Below the pieces are notes generated by a model. The model was not told the origin of the DNA, ran no database searches, and saw only the letters and a list, made by a program, of their open reading frames with translations. Below are positions 9,402 through 19,400 of a stretch of 64,000 nt of DNA, one piece after another. Numbering within the stretch: the first letter of the stretch is position 1; every line of letters begins with the position of its first letter. The translations under genes and the position numbers were made by a program. The stretch is from Paraburkholderia hiiakae (GTDB taxonomy: Bacteria > Pseudomonadota > Gammaproteobacteria > Burkholderiales > Burkholderiaceae), in NCBI RefSeq assembly GCF_904848665.1, contig NZ_CAJHCQ010000002.1:62001-126000 (forward strand), written 5' to 3'.

Positions 9402-10514
9402 TTACTTCGGCAACGCGCCGTCCACGCCCTGTACGAACCAGTTCAGCCGCAGCAACTCGGCGTCCGGCAGCGACGCGCCCGCGGCCACCTTGATCGCGCC
9501 GCTCTGATCCTTGATCGGTCCCGCGAACGGATCAAACTTGCCAGCAATGATGTCGTCGCGCTTTTGCGCGAGCGCTTTTTGCACGGCAGGCGATACGGTT
9601 GCCGTGTTGATGTCGGCGAGGTCGATGGCTTTTTCCTTGAGACCCCACCACGTTGGCGTGTTGGTCCACGTGCCCGCTTGCACCTGTTCTACCAGGTGAG
9701 AGTAATACACCCCCCAGTAGCTCACGCATGCGCCCAATTGGGCGTTCGGGCCGAACTTCTTCATATCGGAGTCCCAACCGAACGCGTGCACTTTCTTTTG
9801 CTCGGCGGTCTGCATCGTCGCCGTCGAATCGGTGTTCTGGATCAGCACGTCCGCGCCCTGGCCGATCAGCGTTTCGGCCGCCTGCTTTTCCTTACCCGGA
9901 TCGAACCAGCTATTGATCCATATGACCTTGACCTTCGCGTCCGGATTGACCGAGCGCGCGCCCATTGTGAAGGCGTTGATGTTGCGCACCACTTCCGGCA
10001 CCGGCACCGAGGCGACGAAGCCAAGCGTATTCGTCTTCGTCGTATAGCCGCCAACGAGCCCGGCGAGATACGCGCTCTGGTACGTGCGCACGTCATAGGT
10101 TGCGAAGTTCGTGGCCTTCTTGTAGCCCGTCGCATGCTCGAATACAACATCGGGATAATCTTTTGCGGTCTTCAGTTCGAAGTCCTGAAAGCCGAAACTC
10201 GAGCCGACGATAATCTTGTTGCCCTTGCTCGCGAGGTCCCGAAACACGCGCTCAGAATCGGCCGATTCGGGCACGTTCTCCACGCGCGTGACCTTGATCT
10301 TGTCGCCGAACTTCGCTTCGATCGCCTTCACGCCCTGTTCGTGCGCATAGGTCCAGCCTGCGTCGCCGGGATTGCCGAGGTAGACGAACGCGACGCCCAT
10401 CGGGGCCGCGGCGGTGGCCGCGGGGCTCACCGCGGCACAGGCGCCAAGCGTGGCGAATACTGTAGCCACGAGGCGCAGTGAGCGCACCGCCGCGCAAGCG
10501 AGTTTTGTTGCCAT
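9402..10514 (-). CDS. BMP-family (BmpA/PnrA-like) ABC transporter binding protein
   Basis: Periplasmic receptor of 370 residues with an N-terminal signal peptide ending near AATAAAP. The mature protein begins with the family motif GVAFVYLGNPGDAGWTYAHEQG and contains VGSSFGFQDFELKTAKDYPDVVF and the VIQNTDST-like segment typical of BMP proteins, which bind purine nucleosides in the characterised members. The permease and ATPase genes are not adjacent; only the deaminase follows. It therefore either uses a transporter encoded elsewhere or senses its ligand. Confidence 0.9.
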   Translation of the reverse strand: MATKLACAAVRSLRLVATVFATLGACAAVSPAATAAAPMGVAFVYLGNPGDAGWTYAHEQGVKAIEAKFGDKIKVTRVENVPESADSERVFRDLASKGNKIIVGSSFGFQDFELKTAKDYPDVVFEHATGYKKATNFATYDVRTYQSAYLAGLVGGYTTKTNTLGFVASVPVPEVVRNINAFTMGARSVNPDAKVKVIWINSWFDPGKEKQAAETLIGQGADVLIQNTDSTATMQTAEQKKVHAFGWDSDMKKFGPNAQLGACVSYWGVYYSHLVEQVQAGTWTNTPTWWGLKEKAIDLADINTATVSPAVQKALAQKRDDIIAGKFDPFAGPIKDQSGAIKVAAGASLPDAELLRLNWFVQGVDGALPK

Positions 10515-10621
10515 GAAGTCTCCGAAACAGGGAATGGGAAGGACGCGGCGCGGCGGTAGTCCGCCGACTTAGGTCGCGTTAGCAAAGATAGTGGTAAATC
10601 AAAATTAAGGCCGAAATTACG

Positions 10622-10639
10622 ATTCATTATGTGATGAAT
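10622..10639. promoter_or_regulatory. Candidate operator: inverted repeat ATTCAT-N6-ATGAAT
   Basis: An 18-bp imperfect palindrome (attcat / tatgtg / atgaat) sits in the AT-richer gap between the divergent BMP-binding-protein gene and the cupin gene, about 110 bp from the first and 120 bp from the second start. The position suits an operator for one or both transcription units. No regulator gene is adjacent, so the binding factor is unknown. Confidence 0.35.
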
Positions 10640-10761
10640 AACGGAATCGATATAACAGCGACGCGTCGTTGAAGCACGCAAACGTCCAGGGCTTCACGCT
10701 GGAACGCGTCGTGCTTGCCAAACCCGTTGCCCCTTCAACTTTTGCGCTCGGGAGACCTGCC

Positions 10762-11199
10762 ATGGAAACCGCACTCGTCACGGACTTTTCGCACGTCAAG
10801 CTGCAGGACACGTCATTCACCGGCGGTGGGCTGCGCGACTTCTTTGTGTATCGAGACCTGGGGATCGCCAATGCGACGCACGGCAAGGTGGTCGCGCAAC
10901 TCGTCAGGGCAAATCTTGCGCCGGAATTGGGCACTGGCTGGCACCGGCATGAGGCAGATTTTCATATCGTCATCATGCTCAAGGGCTGGGCGCGCTTCAT
11001 GTACGGCGACAAGGAAACGCTCGTCGAAGCGGGAGACTGCGTGCATCAGGCGCCGGGCATCGCCCATTACCTCTTCGATTACTCGCCCGACATGGAGTAC
11101 CTCGAAATCGTGAGCCCCGCCGACTTTAAGTCGATCGACGTGGAAGCGCCCTGCGCCGTGCCCGCGCCGACGTCGTGGCAAGCGAGCCCCGCGCTGTAG
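10762..11199 (+). CDS. Single-domain cupin protein
   Basis: Small beta-barrel protein of 145 residues from the ATG at 10762, which has a GGGAGA site just upstream; the reading frame is open from 10669 but the extra 31 residues do not resemble the family. Cupin motif 1 is seen as GTGWHRHEADFHIVIMLKG (two His and a Glu as metal ligands) and motif 2 as ETLVEAGDCVHQAPGIAHYL (second His). It may be a metal-binding enzyme or sensor; substrate unknown. It is divergent from the nucleobase uptake/deaminase unit and convergent with phaZ, with only 8 bp between. Confidence 0.82.
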   Translation: METALVTDFSHVKLQDTSFTGGGLRDFFVYRDLGIANATHGKVVAQLVRANLAPELGTGWHRHEADFHIVIMLKGWARFMYGDKETLVEAGDCVHQAPGIAHYLFDYSPDMEYLEIVSPADFKSIDVEAPCAVPAPTSWQASPAL

Positions 11200-11207
11200 C
11201 GCTCGCC

Positions 11208-12557
11208 CTATTTGGGCTGCGTTTCGGCGGCGCGGCTGATCGCCGATGCGGCATGCGCTTCGGCGTCGAGCAGTGCGCGCAGGGTCACCTGATCGTCGCC
11301 CGGCGCCTCCGACGCCGCAATGCGCAGCGCGCGCGGCTCGTGGTCGTGAATGGTCGCACGCACGAGAGGATAAATCTGCGTGTCCCAGCGGCGGCCGTTG
11401 AATACGCCGTAATGACCCACGCCAGTCTGCACATGATGCGTCTTCATATAAGGGCGCAGCCCCCGGCACAGATCATGGGCGGCAACGGTCTGGCCAACCG
11501 CGCAGATATCGTCCTTCTCGCCTTCGATCGTGAGCAGCGCGGTGCGGCGGATCGCGTGCGGCTCGACGAGGCGCTCGCCCACCTTGAGCTTGCCGAGCGG
11601 CAGTTCGTACTCCTGAAACACCGAGCTGACCGTTTCCAGATAAAACTCCGCGGCGAGATCGGACGTGGCAAAGTACTCGCGATAGAACACATTGAGTGCA
11701 TCGGCTCGCGTGGGGTCGCCCTTCGCCCGCTCGTGGCGCATCTCCTCGAACGAGGCGAGATGACGCTCCAGGTTCATCGACATGAACGCACTGAGCTGCA
11801 CGAAGCCCGGATACACGCGACGCTGCGCGCCGGGAAAACCGCCCGGCACCGCGCTGATGAGATTGCGCTCGAACCACGTGATCGGCTTGCTGTTGGCGAG
11901 TTCGTTGACCTTGGTGGGATTCACGCGGCAATCGATCGGACCCGCCATCAGCGTCATGCTCGCGGGCTGCGCGGGATCGTTGTCGGCGGCCATCAACGAT
12001 ACGGCCGCGAGCGCCGCGACCGTCGGCTGGCAGATCGCCACCAGATGCGCATCGGGGCCGATCCGTCGAATGAAGGACATGACGTGCTCGACGTATTCGT
12101 CGAAGCCGAAGCGGCCCGCCGACAAGGGCACGTCGCGCGGGTTGTGCCAGTCGGTGATATAGACGTCGTGGTCGGCGAGCATGGTGCGTACGGTACCGCG
12201 CAGCAGGGTCGCGAAGTGCCCCGACATTGGAGCGACGAGCAGCACGCGCGGCTGCGGCGCGGCCACGTCCTTGCGAAAGTGGAGCAGCGAGGCGAACGGC
12301 GTGCGCTTGACGACGGCTTCGCTCACCGGCGTGCGCACGCCGTCCACGTCCACAAAATCGATTTCAAACGGCGGCCGCGCGTGCGAAAGCCCGGCAAGCT
12401 CGATCTGCTCCCACCAGGCATCGAGATAGCGCGCGTCGAATCCGCAAGCGAGCGCGGGCCAGGCCGCGAGCGTCGCGCGGGAGAACGACGCGCTAGCACG
12501 CCCGAACCTCGTCAGGTCCGCGAACGTCTGATAGACCAGATAGGCAAGCAGGTTCAT
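11208..12557 (-). CDS. phaZ: Intracellular polyhydroxyalkanoate (PHB) depolymerase, Cys-type
   Basis: Hydrolyses stored native PHB granules in the cytoplasm. The start is set at the ATG at 12557 (MNLLAYLVYQTFADL, the standard family N-terminus); the frame is open to 12875 but that part overlaps the promoter gap. From there 449 residues, close to the Ralstonia PhaZ1 size plus a ~30-residue tail. The catalytic site uses cysteine instead of serine: C176 in HLVAICQPT, with Asp in GEKDD and His in GVGHYGVFNG. No phasin or synthase gene is adjacent. Family confident. Confidence 0.92.
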   Translation of the reverse strand: MNLLAYLVYQTFADLTRFGRASASFSRATLAAWPALACGFDARYLDAWWEQIELAGLSHARPPFEIDFVDVDGVRTPVSEAVVKRTPFASLLHFRKDVAAPQPRVLLVAPMSGHFATLLRGTVRTMLADHDVYITDWHNPRDVPLSAGRFGFDEYVEHVMSFIRRIGPDAHLVAICQPTVAALAAVSLMAADNDPAQPASMTLMAGPIDCRVNPTKVNELANSKPITWFERNLISAVPGGFPGAQRRVYPGFVQLSAFMSMNLERHLASFEEMRHERAKGDPTRADALNVFYREYFATSDLAAEFYLETVSSVFQEYELPLGKLKVGERLVEPHAIRRTALLTIEGEKDDICAVGQTVAAHDLCRGLRPYMKTHHVQTGVGHYGVFNGRRWDTQIYPLVRATIHDHEPRALRIAASEAPGDDQVTLRALLDAEAHAASAISRAAETQPK

Positions 12558-12873
12558 GGGCACGGCTCTCAATTGTCTTGAACGCCAAGCGAAGCAGGCA
12601 ATACGTATGCCAGAAGCGTTGACTGGCACAGTGCTTGCGCCTTCCCGGCACAGCGAGCCATGCGTGCGCAGGCCCTCGCGCGTTGGCCGGCGCGCCACGC
12701 CATGGCAACAGGGCGCGAGTGTATCGCGCAAAGCGCCGGCTGCGCCGCCTTCCTGCATGCCGCAATGTAGTGCGCCGAATGGCGCGAGAGGTGCATACCG
12801 GGGCGATGCGCGCATTCGGTGCATGCGGCTTCCCGCGCTTGGCCACCGTGTCCTTACCGTTCTGGAGCGCCCC
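12558..12873. other. Divergent promoter gap between phaZ and GST genes
   Basis: About 315 bp without a convincing gene. Both flanking frames stay open through it by GC bias, but neither extension resembles the protein families. Beyond the presumed promoters I see no repeat or hairpin I can name. Confidence 0.5.
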
Positions 12874-13533
12874 ATGAATCAGACGACCACGACCCTGACG
12901 ATCAGCAGCCGGAACTATTCGTCTTGGTCCATGCGCGGCTGGCTGCTCGCCAGACTCGCTGGACTCGAATTCGACACGGTAACGGTGCCGCTCGACGACG
13001 CGGCCACGCGTGCCGAGTTGCTGCTGCTCTCGCCTTCCATTCTCGTTCCCTGCCTGCGCCACGACGGCATCGCGGTCTGGGACACGCTCGCGATCTGCGA
13101 ATACCTCAACGAGATCCAGCCCCACGCGCAGCTGTTGCCCGTGGACCGCACAGCCCGCGCGCACTGCCGCTCGGTCTGCGGGGAAATGCATTCGGGCTTC
13201 AGCGCATTGCGCTCGGCGCTGCCGATGAACCTGCGCGGCCACTTTCCGAACTTTCGCGTCTGGTCGCGCGCGCAGGACGATATCGGGCGTATCGTGACTA
13301 TCTGGCGCGAATGTCTGCAAAAGTATGGCGGGCCCTGGCTCTTCGGCGAGATCGGCGCGGCGGACGCGATGTACGCACCCGTCGTCACACGCTTGCTAAC
13401 GTACGACGTACCGATCGACCCCGACATCGGCGACTACTGCATGCGCGTACTCAAGCAGCCTTACGTCGCTGAATGGATCGCGGCGGCCCAGTCGGAAACC
13501 GAGGACATCGACGAACTCGATATGGAGTTCTGA
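12874..13533 (+). CDS. Glutathione S-transferase family protein
   Basis: Soluble enzyme of 219 residues from the ATG at 12874, preceded by TGGAG. The N-terminal thioredoxin-like domain shows SSRNYSSWSMRGWLLARLAG (putative glutathione-activating serine region), the cis-proline in SILVPCL, and the WDTLAICEYLNE segment that binds the gamma-glutamyl moiety. The C-terminal half is all-helical. The pattern fits the YfcF/maleylacetoacetate-isomerase-like GST branch. It is divergent from phaZ; substrate unknown. Confidence 0.88.
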   Translation: MNQTTTTLTISSRNYSSWSMRGWLLARLAGLEFDTVTVPLDDAATRAELLLLSPSILVPCLRHDGIAVWDTLAICEYLNEIQPHAQLLPVDRTARAHCRSVCGEMHSGFSALRSALPMNLRGHFPNFRVWSRAQDDIGRIVTIWRECLQKYGGPWLFGEIGAADAMYAPVVTRLLTYDVPIDPDIGDYCMRVLKQPYVAEWIAAAQSETEDIDELDMEF

Positions 13534-13698
13534 GCGTCAACAAAGCGTCACCGCGCACCAACATCGGGCATGACACGTTGCCCCTGCGTCGGCATGGAAG
13601 TTGCGTTGCCCCATGCAGCCCGAATACCGAACAGTATGAAGAAGCACTAAAGGCGCGAAAAAAGCAGCGCAAAAAAAGCAGCGAACGGAAAAACGCAC

Positions 13699-15171
13699 AT
13701 GACGCAAACATTCTTCAACGAGATGTTCGAGTACGGGGAATTCGACGTTCGCGGCCTCGCCGCCACGGCGTTCGCGCAGGCCGGCGAGCCGCGCGCCCAC
13801 TACCGCGAATTCTTCACATGGATGCGCAGCCAGAGCGAGCAGCAAATGCTCAAGAAGCGCGCCGAAGCCGATGCGATCTTCCGTCGCGTGGGCATCACCT
13901 TCGCCGTGTATGGCGAGAAGGACGTCACGGGCGCGGGCACCGAGCGCACGATTCCCTTCGACGTGATTCCGCGCATCTTCCAGCGCCAGGAGTGGAACAC
14001 GCTCGAGCGCGGTTTGCGTCAGCGCGTGAACGCGCTCAACCGCTTCATCCACGACATTTATCACGAGCAGGAAATCGTGAAGCGCGGCATCGTGCCCGCC
14101 GACCAGATCCTGCGCAACGCGCAATACCGCCCCGAGATGCAGGGCGTACACGTCGCACACGACATCTATGCGCATATCGCGGGCATCGATGTCGTGCGCG
14201 CCGGCGAGGGTGAGTTCTATGTGCTGGAGGACAATCTGCGCGTTCCCTCCGGCGTTTCGTACATGCTGGAAAACCGCAAGATGATGATGCGGCTCTTTCC
14301 CGATCTGTTCGTGCGCAATCGCGTGGCGCCCGTCGCGCACTATCCCGACCTGCTGCTCGATACGCTACGCGCCGCCGCGCCTTCCGGCGCAGACAACCCG
14401 ACCGTCGTGCTGCTCACGCCGGGCACGTACAACTCGGCGTACTTCGAGCACGCGTTCCTCGCTCAGCAAATGGGCATCGAACTCGTGGAAGGCCAGGACC
14501 TGTTCGTCGAGAACGATCACCTTTATATGCGCACGACGCAGGGCCCGCAGCGCATTGACGTGATCTACCGGCGCGTGGACGACGACTTCCTCGATCCGCT
14601 CGTCTTCCGCTCCGATTCGACGCTTGGCGCGGCGGGCCTCATGAACGTCTACCGCAAGGGCAACGTGACGCTGTGCAACGCGGTGGGCACGGGCGTGGCC
14701 GACGACAAGTCGATCTACCCTTACGTGCCCGACATGGTGCGCTTCTATCTGGGCGAGGAACCGCTGCTCAAGAACGTGCCCACGTGGATGTGCCGCAAGA
14801 CCGACGACCTGCAATACGTGCTCGACCATCTGCCGGAACTGGTCGTGAAGGAAGCGCACGGCGCGGGCGGCTACGGCATGCTGATCGGTCCCGCTGCCAC
14901 GCGCGCCGAGATCGAAGCGTTTCGTGCGGCGCTCGTCGCACACCCGGACAAGTACATCGCGCAGCCTACGCTCTCGCTCTCCACCTGCCCGACCTGGGTC
15001 GAAACGGGCGTCGCGCCGCGCCACATCGACCTGCGCCCGTTCGTGCTCTCGGGCAAGGAAGTGCGCATGGTGCCGGGTGGGCTCACGCGGGTCGCGCTGC
15101 GCGAGGGCTCGCTCGTGGTCAATTCCTCGCAGGGCGGCGGCACGAAAGACACCTGGGTGCTCGAGCGCTGA
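13699..15171 (+). CDS. Circularly permuted ATP-grasp protein, stand-alone (CP_ATPgrasp)
   Basis: Predicted carboxylate-amine ligase of 490 residues, first gene of a conserved cluster with alpha-E, transglutaminase and DUF2126 proteins. Visible ATP-grasp elements include FYVLEDNLRVPSGVSYMLENR (metal/ATP region, residues ~174-195), the lysine and glycine-rich loop VVKEAHGAGGYG (K384, loop 387-393) and the C-terminal NSSQGGGTKDTWVLE. In this family the order of ATP-grasp elements is permuted. All expected elements are present, so this copy should be catalytically competent. Comparative work on ATP-grasp amidoligases (Iyer, Aravind and colleagues) proposed that such clusters make peptide or peptide-like amides; no product is known. 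Confidence 0.9.
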   Translation: MTQTFFNEMFEYGEFDVRGLAATAFAQAGEPRAHYREFFTWMRSQSEQQMLKKRAEADAIFRRVGITFAVYGEKDVTGAGTERTIPFDVIPRIFQRQEWNTLERGLRQRVNALNRFIHDIYHEQEIVKRGIVPADQILRNAQYRPEMQGVHVAHDIYAHIAGIDVVRAGEGEFYVLEDNLRVPSGVSYMLENRKMMMRLFPDLFVRNRVAPVAHYPDLLLDTLRAAAPSGADNPTVVLLTPGTYNSAYFEHAFLAQQMGIELVEGQDLFVENDHLYMRTTQGPQRIDVIYRRVDDDFLDPLVFRSDSTLGAAGLMNVYRKGNVTLCNAVGTGVADDKSIYPYVPDMVRFYLGEEPLLKNVPTWMCRKTDDLQYVLDHLPELVVKEAHGAGGYGMLIGPAATRAEIEAFRAALVAHPDKYIAQPTLSLSTCPTWVETGVAPRHIDLRPFVLSGKEVRMVPGGLTRVALREGSLVVNSSQGGGTKDTWVLER

Positions 15172-15208
15172 GCCGGCGCATCAACTTACTCAAGCGGCGC
15201 GTGAGCGT

Positions 15209-16282
15209 TCACGACCGCGAAGACGAAGCCGAGATCACGCGATGAACGAAGCGCAATTTGTCGATGACAGGCGTTGGCAGCGCGAACGGATAGCCGTCGG
15301 GCATACCGAGGCTGCGGTTCAGGCTGTTGAGCGCGTAGGTGAGCGGAAACCAGCGCGCCATGAGGCCGTCGAAGCTCGCCTCGTCCACCGGCGTCTGGTC
15401 GACCAGCGTGGGCTCGTCGGGGCTGTCGGGCAGCAGCGCGAGGCCGCAGGCCGTTGCCGTGTCGAGGGTATCGACGATATGCAGGTAGTGCGCCCACGTC
15501 TCGGCCCAGTCCTCCCACGGATGCACCGACGCATACGCGCTCACGTGGCGCTCGGCCCAGTCGGGCGCGGGGCCCTCGGCGTAGTGCGCGGCGAGCGCTT
15601 CGGCATAGTCGGCGCGCTCGTCGCCGAAGCGGCGGCGAAACGGTTCGAGCCAGCGCTCCGTTGGCCCCCGCGCGATGAGACGATCGAAATAGTAATGGCC
15701 GACCTCGTGGCGGAAATGCCCCAGCAAGGTGCGATACGGCTCGTGCAGCGAGACGCGCGTGCGCTCGCGCTGCGCGTCGTCGGCCTCGGCGATGTTCATC
15801 GTGATGAGGCCGTGATCGTGGCCCGTCATGATCGGCTGGCCATCGCCCGTCTCTTCGAGGAACTCGAATTGCAGGCCATGTTCCGGGTCTTCGGCGCGCG
15901 TGACGAGCGGCAGGCCGAGCGCGCCCAGTGTATAGAGCAGGCGCCGCTTGGCCGTTTCGAGGCGATACCAGTAAAGGCGGTTCTCGGGCTGCGAGAGGTT
16001 GGGGATTGTGCGCGTGAACTGGCAGGCGCGACACAGCGTGTCCTCGGAATCGGCCGGGATCATGCCATTGCAGACGTTTTCGATTGCGTAGTTGTGGCAC
16101 TGGCGAAAGAGCGCGCCGTCTGCCTGCGCATTCAGGCTGCGCCAGCGGCCCTCGCCGGCGTCTTCGAAGGCGTGCATCTCGCCCGTCTGCGGCACGTAGC
16201 CAAGGCGCGCCTCGCACCGTTCGCAGTGCTCGTTTTCGAAAAACACCAGCTGATTGCATTGGTCGCAGTGAAAAGTCTTCAT
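15209..16282 (-). CDS. Zinc-ribbon plus zinc metallopeptidase (DUF2248-like)
   Basis: Protein of 357 residues. An N-terminal zinc ribbon is formed by C6-x2-C9 and C20-x2-C23, and more cysteines (C71, C84, C87) follow. A gluzincin/zincin motif HEVGH occupies residues 192-196, with downstream WEDWAETWAHYLH near 250-260 likely giving the third ligand. No signal peptide, so it is probably cytoplasmic. It is transcribed opposite to the ATP-grasp/transglutaminase genes on both sides, 37 bp from the first and sharing a 194-bp divergent gap with the second. The location inside the cluster suggests it processes that system's peptide; this is inference. Confidence 0.88.
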   Translation of the reverse strand: MKTFHCDQCNQLVFFENEHCERCEARLGYVPQTGEMHAFEDAGEGRWRSLNAQADGALFRQCHNYAIENVCNGMIPADSEDTLCRACQFTRTIPNLSQPENRLYWYRLETAKRRLLYTLGALGLPLVTRAEDPEHGLQFEFLEETGDGQPIMTGHDHGLITMNIAEADDAQRERTRVSLHEPYRTLLGHFRHEVGHYYFDRLIARGPTERWLEPFRRRFGDERADYAEALAAHYAEGPAPDWAERHVSAYASVHPWEDWAETWAHYLHIVDTLDTATACGLALLPDSPDEPTLVDQTPVDEASFDGLMARWFPLTYALNSLNRSLGMPDGYPFALPTPVIDKLRFVHRVISASSSRS

Positions 16283-16476
16283 AGCCGCATTCCTGAGATG
16301 GCCGCGCGGGCCGCAACGCTTCGCGCAGCACGCGGCGTGCCTCGCACGCGCGTGGCGCGGTTGTCGCCTCGGCTGTCACAGCCCGCACTCGCGCCATCCG
16401 CATCATACGCACGCTGCCCCGTGCGCCGCTTCGCCCTTTTTCCGCCGTTCCATCCACGTCGATCGAGGAGTCGGGT

Positions 16477-19400
16477 GTGTCCATCCGTGTCGCGTTAAAC
16501 CATGTCACGCAGTATCGCTATGACCGGCTCGTGCGCCTCGCGCCTCACGTGGTGCGCCTGCGCCCCGCGCCGCACTGCCGCACGCCCATCCTCTCGTATT
16601 CGATGCGCGTGGAGCCCGCCGGTCATTTCGTCAACTGGCAGCAGGACCCGTTCGCCAACTATCAGGCGCGGCTCGCGTTTCCCGAGCCGACGCGCGAGTT
16701 CAGCGTCACGATCGATCTGGTCGCGGAAATGGCGGTGTACAACCCGTTCGACTTTTTTCTCGAGCCGAGCGCCGAGCGCTTTCCGTTCACCTACGCGCCC
16801 GAACTGGCCGCCGAACTCGCTCCGTATCTCGTGCCCTGGGCCGCGCGCGGCGAGCCCACGCCGCGCTTCGCCGCGTTCGTCGAGTCGATCGACCGCACGC
16901 CGCGCGTGACCATCGACTTTCTCGTCGATCTGAACCAGCGCCTGCAACGCGAGATTGGCTACCTGATCCGCATGGAGCCGGGCGTGCAGACGCCCGAGGA
17001 AACGCTGGAAAAGGGCTGCGGCTCGTGCCGCGACACGGGCTGGCTGCTCGTGCAGACGCTGCGTCAACTCGGGCTCGCGGCACGATTCGTTTCGGGCTAC
17101 CTGCTGCAGCTCACACCCGACATCAAGGCGATCGACGGCCCGCGCGGCGCCGAGGCCGACTTCACCGACCTGCACGCCTGGTGCGAGGTCTACCTGCCGG
17201 GCGCGGGCTGGATCGGGCTCGATCCGACCTCCGGGCTGCTCGCGGGCGAAGGCCATATTCCGGTGGCGTGCACGCCGGAACCCGGCAGCGCCGCGCCGAT
17301 TTCGGGCGCGCTCGACGAATGCGAAGTCGAGTTCTCGCATTCGATGTCGATCTCACGCGTGCTCGAAACGCCGCGTGTGACGAAGCCCTACACCGAAGCG
17401 CAATGGGCCGACATGCACGCGATGGGTGTCCAGGTGGACGCCGCGCTCACCGGCCAGGACGTGCGCCTCACGATGGGCGGCGAGCCGACCTTCGTGGCGG
17501 CGGGCGACCGCGATGCGCCCGAATGGAATACCGACGCGCTCGGCCCGACCAAGCGCCGCTACGCCATCGCGCTGATGGACAAGCTGCGCGCCCACTATGG
17601 CGCGATGGGCTTCCTGCATATCGGCCAGGGCAAGTGGTATCCGGGCGAGCAGTTGCCGCGCTGGGCGCTTTCGCTCTTCTGGCGCACGGACGGCGAGCCC
17701 TGCTGGCGCGACCCTACGCTCTTCGCCGACGAGCGCTCGCTCACCCACCATACGGCCCAGGATGCGCAGCGCTTCATCGCCCACCTCGCTGCGAAGCTCG
17801 CGGTCGATCCCGAGCACGTGCAGCCGGGCTACGAGGACACCTGGTATTACCTGTGGCGCGAGCGCCGCCTGCCCGTGAACGTCGATCCATTCGACTCGCG
17901 CCTCGACGACGAGCTGGAGCGCATGCGGCTGCGCCGCATATTCGACTCGGGCCTCGACACCGTGACCGGATACGTGCTGCCGCTCGCCTGCGAGCGCGGC
18001 GAGCCGTCGGCGACCCAGCCCGCCTTGCAGGGCCCGCGCTGGGTGAGCGGCCCCTGGTTCTTCCGCGACGAGCGCATGTACCTCATTCCCGGCGACTCGC
18101 CGATGGGCTACCGGTTGCCGCTCGATGCGCTGCCGTGGGTCGCGGCGGGCGACTACCCGTGGCAGCACACGCGCGATCCGTTCGCCGCGCCGGCGCCGCT
18201 GCGCAGCGCGGCCGAGCGGCGCATGCAGTACGAGGCGAGCTACGATGCCGCCGCGCACTCGCGGCATGGGCAAAGCGCGGGAAGCGCCAACGCAACCGAA
18301 ACAAACCGCTACCCCGAGCGCGGCGAATCCGCCGCCTGGATCCACCGCACCGCACTGTGCGTCGAAGCGCGCGACCCGGCGCGCGCCGCAGGGCCGAAAG
18401 CCGAAGCGGCATCCTATGGCCGCGCGCAAGGCCAGTTGCACATCTTCATGCCGCCGCTCGCCGAACTCGACGATTACCTCGACCTGCTCGCCGCAGTCGA
18501 AGCCACCGCCGCGGACCTCGCGCTGCCCGTCGTGATCGAAGGCTATCCGCCGCCGCGCGACCCGCGCCTGAAAATGCTCCAGGTCACGCCCGACCCCGGT
18601 GTGATCGAAGTGAACATCCACCCGTCGTCGAACTGGGACGAGCTGGTCGAGCGCACCGAATTCCTCTACCAGGCCGCGCACGAAACGTTGCTCTCCACCG
18701 AGAAGTTCATGCTCGATGGCCGGCACACCGGCACCGGCGGCGGCAATCACCTCGTGCTCGGCGGCGCCACGCCTGCCGACAGCCCGTTCCTGCGCCGCCC
18801 CGACCTGCTCGCGAGCCTCGTGGCCTACTGGCACAACCATCCGTCGCTTTCGTATTTGTTTTCGGGCCTTTTCATCGGGCCGACGAGCCAGGCGCCGCGC
18901 GTGGACGAAGCGCGCAATGATCAGGTCTACGAACTGGAAGTCGCGTTCGCCGAAATCCAGCGTCAGGTCGATTTGCTGCGCGGTTTCGGGAGCCCCTTCG
19001 ACGATGGCCCGCGCGTGCCGCCCTGGCTCATCGACCGCACGCTGCGCAACATCCTCATCGACGTGACGGGCAACACGCATCGCGCCGAGTTCTGCATCGA
19101 CAAGCTCTACTCGCCCGACGGCCCGACCGGGCGCCTCGGCCTGCTCGAGCTGCGCGGCTTCGAAATGCCGCCGCACGCGCACATGAGCCTCGCGCAGCAA
19201 CTGCTGCTGCGCGCGCTCGTCGCGCGCTTCTGGAAAACGCCGTACACGCAACGCCTCACGCGATGGGGCACCGAACTGCACGACCGCTTCATGCTCTCGA
19301 CCTTCGTGCAGATGGACTTCGACGACGTGCTCGCCGAAACGTCCAAGGCGGGTTTCGCGCTCGACGCCGCCTGGTTCGCGCCGCACTTCGAATTCCGCTT

